From Candidatus Shapirobacteria bacterium (GTDB taxonomy: Bacteria; Patescibacteriota; Microgenomatia; UBA12405), in NCBI GenBank assembly GCA_026395315.1, contig JAPLYY010000019.1, positions 1 to 9,786 of the forward strand: DNA of 9,786 nt, in the 5' to 3' direction. The notes under the pieces were generated by a model. It saw only the letters and a list, made by a program, of their open reading frames with translations, did not search any database and was not told where the DNA came from. Made by a program: the position numbers and the translations under genes. Below are positions 6,034 to 9,786 of this stretch, in pieces (the stretch's first letter is position 1; every line of letters starts with the position of its first letter).

Positions 6034-7802
6034 CCCAAATAGACAAAAAATCATTTCAGCCCGCCCTGTCAAGGGAGGGGGTACCCCGAAAGTTTTCGGG
6101 GTGGGTGGGTTTGATTTTAATTATCGTTTTTGTTGTAATCTTATTACCTATCTTACCGTTAGTTGTTGGTTTTGCTAAAACCGGCCAAAATACCACAGTC
6201 TTAAACCGTGATTATTCCCTATTGAACAAGAAAGATATTATTACTCGGTTAAAAACGGATTTTCCTACCGTTCCCGACTTTAATCTTACTGTTGATAAAC
6301 GTCAATTTATTATCAAACCCTCATCTGTCTCCGCCGAAATTAACTACTCTCTCACCGCCAGTAATTTGCTTTATCGCCGTCTTAATCAGGGTGTGATTAA
6401 TTACTTTACTGCCTTTTTCCGCCCTAAAGATTTTCCTCTGGAAATTATCTATAATTCCGATCAACTCGACCGACAGATTGGGGACATCGCTTCTCAAATT
6501 GATAAACCATTCATTCCCTCCCAGCTGCTTCTCAATACTACCGGAGTCATTAATGTTAAAACCGGCGAAATTGGATTACAAGTCGACCAACCCCAATTGA
6601 AAACTTTAGTAGTTGCCGCGCTATCGGCATATTCATCTGATCCAATTTCTATTCCCACTAAATCTGTTGGTCTCCTTCCCGACCCAAAAATAGTTCAAAA
6701 TACCCTTACCCAAGCCAACAAATTAATTGGCAAGTCGCTAATCTTCACCGGTACGGATAACCCGATAATTATTGATGACAAAACTTTAATTTCCTGGCTT
6801 GATTTTGATTCTTTCTGCCGTTCCAACTCAATTAACGATTATGTTAATAGCATTTCGCCGAGCATTAAAAAAGATCCCGTCGATGCCTTGTTTAAATTCG
6901 AAAACAACCAAGTTCTTGAATTTAAATCATCCCAACCAGGCTATACTCTTGATCAAAACCAATTAATTTCTTCCCTTTGCTCCGACATCCAACAATTATC
7001 AACCTCATCAGAAAAAAGTTTATCTTTTGCTTTGCCGTTAATTTATCAACAGCCTAAAGTTTCCACACAGGAAGCCAATAATTTGGGCATTAAGGAATTA
7101 ATCGGTCATGGTGAGTCCACCTTTTCCCACAGCACTGCTATCCGTAATTTTAATGTTGCCAAGGGAGCTTCAATTATCAACCGTCTTTTGGTTGCTCCCG
7201 GTGCCACCTTTTCCTTTGTTAAAGCCTTAGGTGAAGTTACTCTAGATAACGGTTACAAACAGGCTTACATCATTCGCGCCGGTAAAACTGAACTTGACGT
7301 TGGTGGCGGTATTTGCCAGGTTTCCACTACTTTTTTCCGGGCTTTGCTTAATGCCGGTCTCAATATTACCGAACGCCAAAATCATGCTTATCGCGTTAGC
7401 TACTATGAAGAAGATATGCCGCCCGGTTACGACGCTACTGTTTTTATTCCCAGTCCCGATTTGAAATTTATCAATGATACCGGCAATTATATTCTTATTC
7501 AAAGCACCTACGATGGTGTTAAGAAAAAATTAAGTTACGATCTTTATGGCACTTCCGACGGCCGGAAGGTTGAAATTAGTAACTACCGTCGTTGGGACGC
7601 TACTCCCGCCCCACCCGATGTTAATATCGACGATCCCACCTTACCTCCTGGTAAAACTGTCCAGGACGAACATGCCATCCCCGGTCTAAAGACTGCCTTT
7701 GACTGGAAGGTCACCCGTAATGGTGAAGTGATCCGACAAAAAACTTTTCAGAGCATTTTTGTTCCCTGGGCCGCCGTTTACCGCCACGGCCCTCAAATAT
7801 GA
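6030..7802 (+). CDS. VanW-family membrane-anchored cell-wall protein
   Basis: A 590-residue envelope protein. Residues 28-48 form a transmembrane anchor. About 60-340 hold two regions of the YoaR-like putative peptidoglycan-binding type found before VanW domains. The VanW domain spans about 351-515: FNVAKGASIINRLLVAPGATFSF, GEVTLDNGYKQAY, the hallmark GGGICQVSTTFFRALLNAGL (425-444) with Cys429, ERQNHAYRVSYY, then DATVFIPSPDLKFIN. The C-terminal tail (about 545-590) ends FQSIFVPWAAVYRHG. VanW was named from vancomycin-resistance clusters, but its biochemical role is unsettled; resistance should not be inferred here. Residues 11-27 are encoded by repeat copy C, inserted between the short cytoplasmic start and the membrane helix. 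Coupled by ATGA overlaps to RNase HI upstream and to the next gene downstream. Confidence 0.9.
   Translation: MTQIDKKSFQPALSREGVPRKFSGWVGLILIIVFVVILLPILPLVVGFAKTGQNTTVLNRDYSLLNKKDIITRLKTDFPTVPDFNLTVDKRQFIIKPSSVSAEINYSLTASNLLYRRLNQGVINYFTAFFRPKDFPLEIIYNSDQLDRQIGDIASQIDKPFIPSQLLLNTTGVINVKTGEIGLQVDQPQLKTLVVAALSAYSSDPISIPTKSVGLLPDPKIVQNTLTQANKLIGKSLIFTGTDNPIIIDDKTLISWLDFDSFCRSNSINDYVNSISPSIKKDPVDALFKFENNQVLEFKSSQPGYTLDQNQLISSLCSDIQQLSTSSEKSLSFALPLIYQQPKVSTQEANNLGIKELIGHGESTFSHSTAIRNFNVAKGASIINRLLVAPGATFSFVKALGEVTLDNGYKQAYIIRAGKTELDVGGGICQVSTTFFRALLNAGLNITERQNHAYRVSYYEEDMPPGYDATVFIPSPDLKFINDTGNYILIQSTYDGVKKKLSYDLYGTSDGRKVEISNYRRWDATPAPPDVNIDDPTLPPGKTVQDEHAIPGLKTAFDWKVTRNGEVIRQKTFQSIFVPWAAVYRHGPQI
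6062..6112 (+). repeat. Dispersed double-hairpin repeat, copy C, inside the VanW gene
   Basis: Core CCCT-GTCA-AGGG (6064-6075), then a second hairpin ACCCCGAAA-GT-TTTCGGGGT (6083-6102, perfect 9-bp stem), then GGGTGGGTTT. The unit lies wholly inside the open reading frame, keeps the frame, and encodes PALSREGVPRKFSGWVG (VanW residues 11-27). It is the most complete copy and the best template for a consensus. Confidence 0.85.
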
Positions 7803-8506
7803 AAACACTAAATTTACCTTATCTTCGTTTAGTTGGCCGCCGCGGCCGGATTAAAATTTATTTAGTCGATGGTGCTTATGTCCGCACCAATCTCGACGAG
7901 GAATTTACCAATTTCGGCCAGCATTATCGATTTGCTTGTATTCTTAAAAATGAATTTTGGATTGACCACGAGTCGTCTCCCGATGAACGCCGTTTTTTCA
8001 TTGACCATCTTTTAGTCGAATGGAAATTAATGAAAGCTGGGATGTCCTACGACAAAGCTATCGATTTAGCCGACATTAAGGAAAGAAGCGAACGTTTTCG
8101 TTCCCGTGATTTAGCTAAAGTCGAATCCAAATCCGGCTTGCCCGATCCCTCCAAAGTTCACCTTAAAATTCTAACCCACGCCGGTCCATTTACGGTCTAT
8201 CTAGTTGATGGTCGTTTAGTTAGAAGCAATTTTGACATCAACTTTACCGAAGGCGGCCACGATTTGGTTTACACTTATGTCCCCGAAAACGAAGTCTGGC
8301 TTGACAACGATCTTTCTGCTTCCGAGTTGTCATTTGTCTTACTCCACGAACTCTTCGAACGGTCATTAATGGCCAAAGGTCTAACCTATAATCAAGCCCA
8401 CCGTCACGCCAGCAAACTCGAATGGCGTTCCCGCCATCATTCGGTTTTATTAATCTCGTCTCTAAAAAAATTAAACTGTACTTCTCTCGATTTTGTCAAA
8501 TCCTAA
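7799..8506 (+). CDS. Protein with two tandem copies of a putative metal-binding domain
   Basis: A 235-residue protein, no signal peptide or membrane helix, function unknown. It is an internal duplication: residues 21-100 align with 134-213 at a constant offset of 113 without gaps. YLVDGAYVRTNLDEEFT (21-37) matches YLVDGRLVRSNFDINFT (134-150), and GMSYDKAI matches GLTYNQAH. The second copy has HELFER (183-188), H201 and E208, a pattern that could chelate metal in a zincin-like manner (inference). In the first copy the equivalents are H70, L71, E74, I88 and E95, so one Glu and the second His are lost. I recall HEL.ER...LM..G..Y..AH-type sequences in unnamed proteins but know no function. Its ATG overlaps the VanW stop by 4 nt, so it is translationally coupled to that gene. 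The stop is immediately followed by a copy of the 27-bp direct repeat. Confidence 0.75.
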   Translation: MKTLNLPYLRLVGRRGRIKIYLVDGAYVRTNLDEEFTNFGQHYRFACILKNEFWIDHESSPDERRFFIDHLLVEWKLMKAGMSYDKAIDLADIKERSERFRSRDLAKVESKSGLPDPSKVHLKILTHAGPFTVYLVDGRLVRSNFDINFTEGGHDLVYTYVPENEVWLDNDLSASELSFVLLHELFERSLMAKGLTYNQAHRHASKLEWRSRHHSVLLISSLKKLNCTSLDFVKS

Positions 8507-8533
8507 TCTCGGGTCCCTATCCAGCTTTTCGAT
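8507..8533. repeat. 27-bp imperfect direct repeat, left copy (tsaD 3'-end remnant)
   Basis: Matches 9100-9126 at 23 of 27 positions; all four differences are transitions. Read on the minus strand it encodes IEKLDRDPR, against IEELDRDPR in tsaD, with three of the four differences synonymous. Continuing this frame gives LGFDKIERSTV and a TAA at 8473-8471, inside the 3' end of the plus-strand gene. This is what a former tsaD 3' end would look like. It begins directly after the stop codon of the 235-residue protein. Confidence 0.65.
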
Positions 8534-8579
8534 CTTTTTTCAATTGCTAATTTGAATTTTGGGATACAGCCTCTTTCGT

Positions 8580-9071
8580 TTAGTCAAAATCTATTGTGCT
8601 AAAAACCCCGCTGTAGTACTCTCTCGTTACTACTTTGCCAGTTTTAATCACTTCTGTAATCTTGTGAATTTCTTCTGAATCAATAAAACCATATCTTTGA
8701 TGTTTTAGTTCGGCGTTAGATGTTAAAGGTAACAATAATCCATCCAAAACGCTTTTACGTCTTTTATCTTTATTTAACTGCAAACCACAAAATCCAATTT
8801 CTTTATCTGTTGGTAAACAAACTCTCCCCCATGGTAATTTTGTTTTTTTTGTTTCTCTAAATTGAATTTCAATGATTCTTGAGTCATCTTCGAAATAAAA
8901 CAGTTCAGTATCTCCGTTCATCATTTCCCCAGTTAAACCTTTCACTCTTTCTTTGGTTGTTTTTCTCAATTCCATTAAACTTCTAAACAGCTCATTAGAA
9001 ACTGGTCTTTGTTGTCCTTCTCGGAACTTTCTGGTTGATTCTAAGTTATATAACATGGTGTATTGTAACAT
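8580..9071 (-). CDS. Orphan protein of unknown function
   Basis: I do not recognise this 163-residue protein. It is soluble, charged and rich in Lys, Glu and Arg, with an N-terminal helical part (about 10-50, SNELFRSLMELRKTTKERVKGL), a middle with FYFEDDSRIIEIQFRE (beta-like), a conserved-looking GRVCLPTDKEIGFCGLQL, and an acidic C-terminal end (TIDFD). It has no membrane segment, signal peptide or known motif. The start may be ATG 9071 or the in-frame ATG at 9058 (MLYNLESTRK). It sits alone between the plus-strand operon and tsaD, 16 nt after the tsaD stop, and is flanked by the 27-bp direct repeat. Like the methyltransferase gene it is richer in A/T than its neighbours. A TATAGA lies just before the first ATG. 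Translation is likely because the frame is open and codon-like, but function is unknown. Confidence 0.6.
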   Translation of the reverse strand: MLQYTMLYNLESTRKFREGQQRPVSNELFRSLMELRKTTKERVKGLTGEMMNGDTELFYFEDDSRIIEIQFRETKKTKLPWGRVCLPTDKEIGFCGLQLNKDKRRKSVLDGLLLPLTSNAELKHQRYGFIDSEEIHKITEVIKTGKVVTREYYSGVFSTIDFD

Positions 9072-9087
9072 GATCTATATCAAAGGA

Positions 9088-9786
9088 TTACATACTATAT
9101 CTCGGGTCCCTGTCCAACTCCTCGATATTCTCCACAAATTCTCCTCTCATCGCTTTGAAATATCCCGCCACGCCAATCATCGCCGCATTATCGGTATTCA
9201 ACCATTTTTTTACCGGCATCAATATTGGTAATTTTTCTTCCTTAGCTAATTTACGTAATCTTTTTCTTAATTCATGATTAGCCATCACTCCGCCGGCCGC
9301 TAATAGTGTTTTTGGCTGATATTTTTCAATTGCCAGTTTATATTTTCGTAATAAAGTTTCAAAAACCGCATTTTGAAAAGACGCCGCCAAATCAGCCAAA
9401 TGTTTATTAACTTTTTCCGTCGGCCAATCTTTAATTTTGTAATAAAACGATGTTTTTAGTCCCGAAAAACTATAATCCAATATTTTTTTATCAGCTAAAG
9501 GTTTAGGCAATTCCAGAAATAGGGGATTACCTTTTTTGGCCAACACCTCAATTACTGGCCCGCCGGGGTATCCCAGTCCCAACATTTTTGCCGCCTTGTC
9601 CAATGCCTCGCCCCCGGCATCATCCAGTGTTTCCCCCACCACTTCATAAACAAAATGTGTTTTACTCCCTGCCCTGTCAAGGGAAGGGTCGGGGAAGGGT
9701 TTGTTCATCAGAATTATTTTAGTATGCCCCCCTGATACGGTTAGTGATAGTGCTGGGTATACCACTGACCGCTCCGGTAATCCGAA
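9088..9786 (-). CDS. tsaD: tRNA t6A synthase subunit TsaD, 3' part (gene runs off the window)
   Basis: Transfers threonylcarbamoyl to adenosine 37 of ANN-decoding tRNAs, with TsaB and TsaE, in the cytoplasm. The window holds the C-terminal 232 residues; roughly the first 110, including the HxxxH metal site, lie beyond the right edge. The frame is open through 9786, so the GTG at 9765 is not the start. Visible family motifs in order are SLTVSGGHT (14-22 of the visible part), YEVVGETLDDAGGEALDKAAKMLGLGYPGGP, the DYSFSGLKTSF block, LAAGGVMANHELRKRL, and NTDNAAMIGVAGYF near the C-terminus. A stretch of about 14 residues (NKPFPDPSLDRAGSK) between ILM and THFVYEVVGET is absent from ordinary TsaD and is encoded by repeat copy D. 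The 3' end overlaps the right copy of the 27-bp direct repeat. Confidence 0.95.
   Translation of the reverse strand, partial: FGLPERSVVYPALSLTVSGGHTKIILMNKPFPDPSLDRAGSKTHFVYEVVGETLDDAGGEALDKAAKMLGLGYPGGPVIEVLAKKGNPLFLELPKPLADKKILDYSFSGLKTSFYYKIKDWPTEKVNKHLADLAASFQNAVFETLLRKYKLAIEKYQPKTLLAAGGVMANHELRKRLRKLAKEEKLPILMPVKKWLNTDNAAMIGVAGYFKAMRGEFVENIEELDRDPRYSM
9100..9126. repeat. 27-bp imperfect direct repeat, right copy (in tsaD)
   Basis: The intact counterpart of 8507-8533, forming codons for IEELDRDPR just before the tsaD stop. The two copies are in direct orientation with equivalent positions 593 bp apart, enclosing the orphan ORF. Confidence 0.65.
9669..9703 (+). repeat. Dispersed repeat, copy D (degenerate), inside tsaD
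   Basis: Contains the core CCCTGTCAAGGG (9672-9683), then AAGGGTCGGGGAAGGGTTTG. Compared with copies A-C, the left arm of the second hairpin is missing, so only the first stem can form. The + strand orientation is the same as in the other three copies, but the gene is on the minus strand, so the encoded peptide (KPFPDPSLDRAGS) differs from that of copy C. The length keeps the tsaD frame. Confidence 0.75.

Noticed and set aside
7242..7502. Minus-strand open frame of 86 codons.
   Set aside because: Antisense to the VanW hallmark region; no independent support.
8953..9231. Plus-strand open frame of 92 codons.
   Set aside because: Antisense to the tsaD end and the orphan ORF start; composition is not protein-like.
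6062..9703. The spaced repeats as part of a CRISPR array.
   Set aside because: Copies are kilobases apart, differ in sequence and have no regular spacers.
9763..9765. GTG as the start of a short TsaD.
   Set aside because: The frame stays open to the window edge with plausible TsaD sequence; the gene is simply cut by the window.

Overview
The window looks like a chromosomal segment of a Candidate Phyla Radiation (Patescibacteria) bacterium, possibly of the Microgenomates group. This placement is inference. It rests on the compact gene packing with 4-nt ATGA overlaps, the moderately AT-rich sequence, the near absence of Shine-Dalgarno sequences, an archaeal-type triosephosphate isomerase, and the mix of membrane-anchored solute-binding, VanW-type and conserved unnamed membrane proteins. 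There is no rRNA, tRNA or CRISPR array, and no recognisable transposase or integrase.

Layout. 17-442 (-) is a tmRNA (ssrA) recognised from its structure: acceptor stem, T-arm, a 10-bp long-range helix 2 and a complete pseudoknot 1 just ahead of a resume codon. Upstream of it, on the same strand, is a multipass membrane protein (479-1351), divergent from a ComF-like phosphoribosyltransferase (1370-1966) across only 18 bp. A minus-strand block then runs, in transcription order, methyltransferase (5574-4954), membrane-anchored solute-binding protein (4911-3430), archaeal-type TIM (3367-2708) and SPFH/band-7 protein (2700-2026). Across a divergent promoter region, a plus-strand operon holds RNase HI (5629), a VanW-family wall protein (6030) and a protein with two collinear copies of one domain (7799-8506); each junction is a 4-nt overlap. 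The right end is minus strand: a small orphan ORF (8580-9071) and the 3' two-thirds of tsaD (9088 to the window edge).

The most unusual content is a family of dispersed, GC-rich, double-hairpin repeats with the core CCCTGTCAAGGG and a GGGTTT tail. There are four copies (about 1977, 3388, 6062, 9669), all in the same orientation on the + strand. Two lie at gene ends and appear to contribute or abut stop codons. Two lie in frame inside coding regions, adding peptides to the VanW protein and to the otherwise conserved TsaD. The behaviour resembles Rickettsia palindromic elements.

A second signal is a 27-bp imperfect direct repeat (8507-8533 and 9100-9126) that duplicates the 3' end of tsaD on both sides of the orphan ORF. 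Most differences are synonymous, which suggests insertion or allele exchange at the gene end.

Functionally the window mixes translation quality control (tmRNA, TsaD for t6A tRNA modification), DNA/RNA processing (RNase HI, ComF), glycolysis (TIM) and the cell envelope (VanW, SPFH, solute-binding protein, membrane protein). Apart from the repeats and the duplicated gene end, the genes are ordinary in kind. No multi-gene defence or mobile system is visible.
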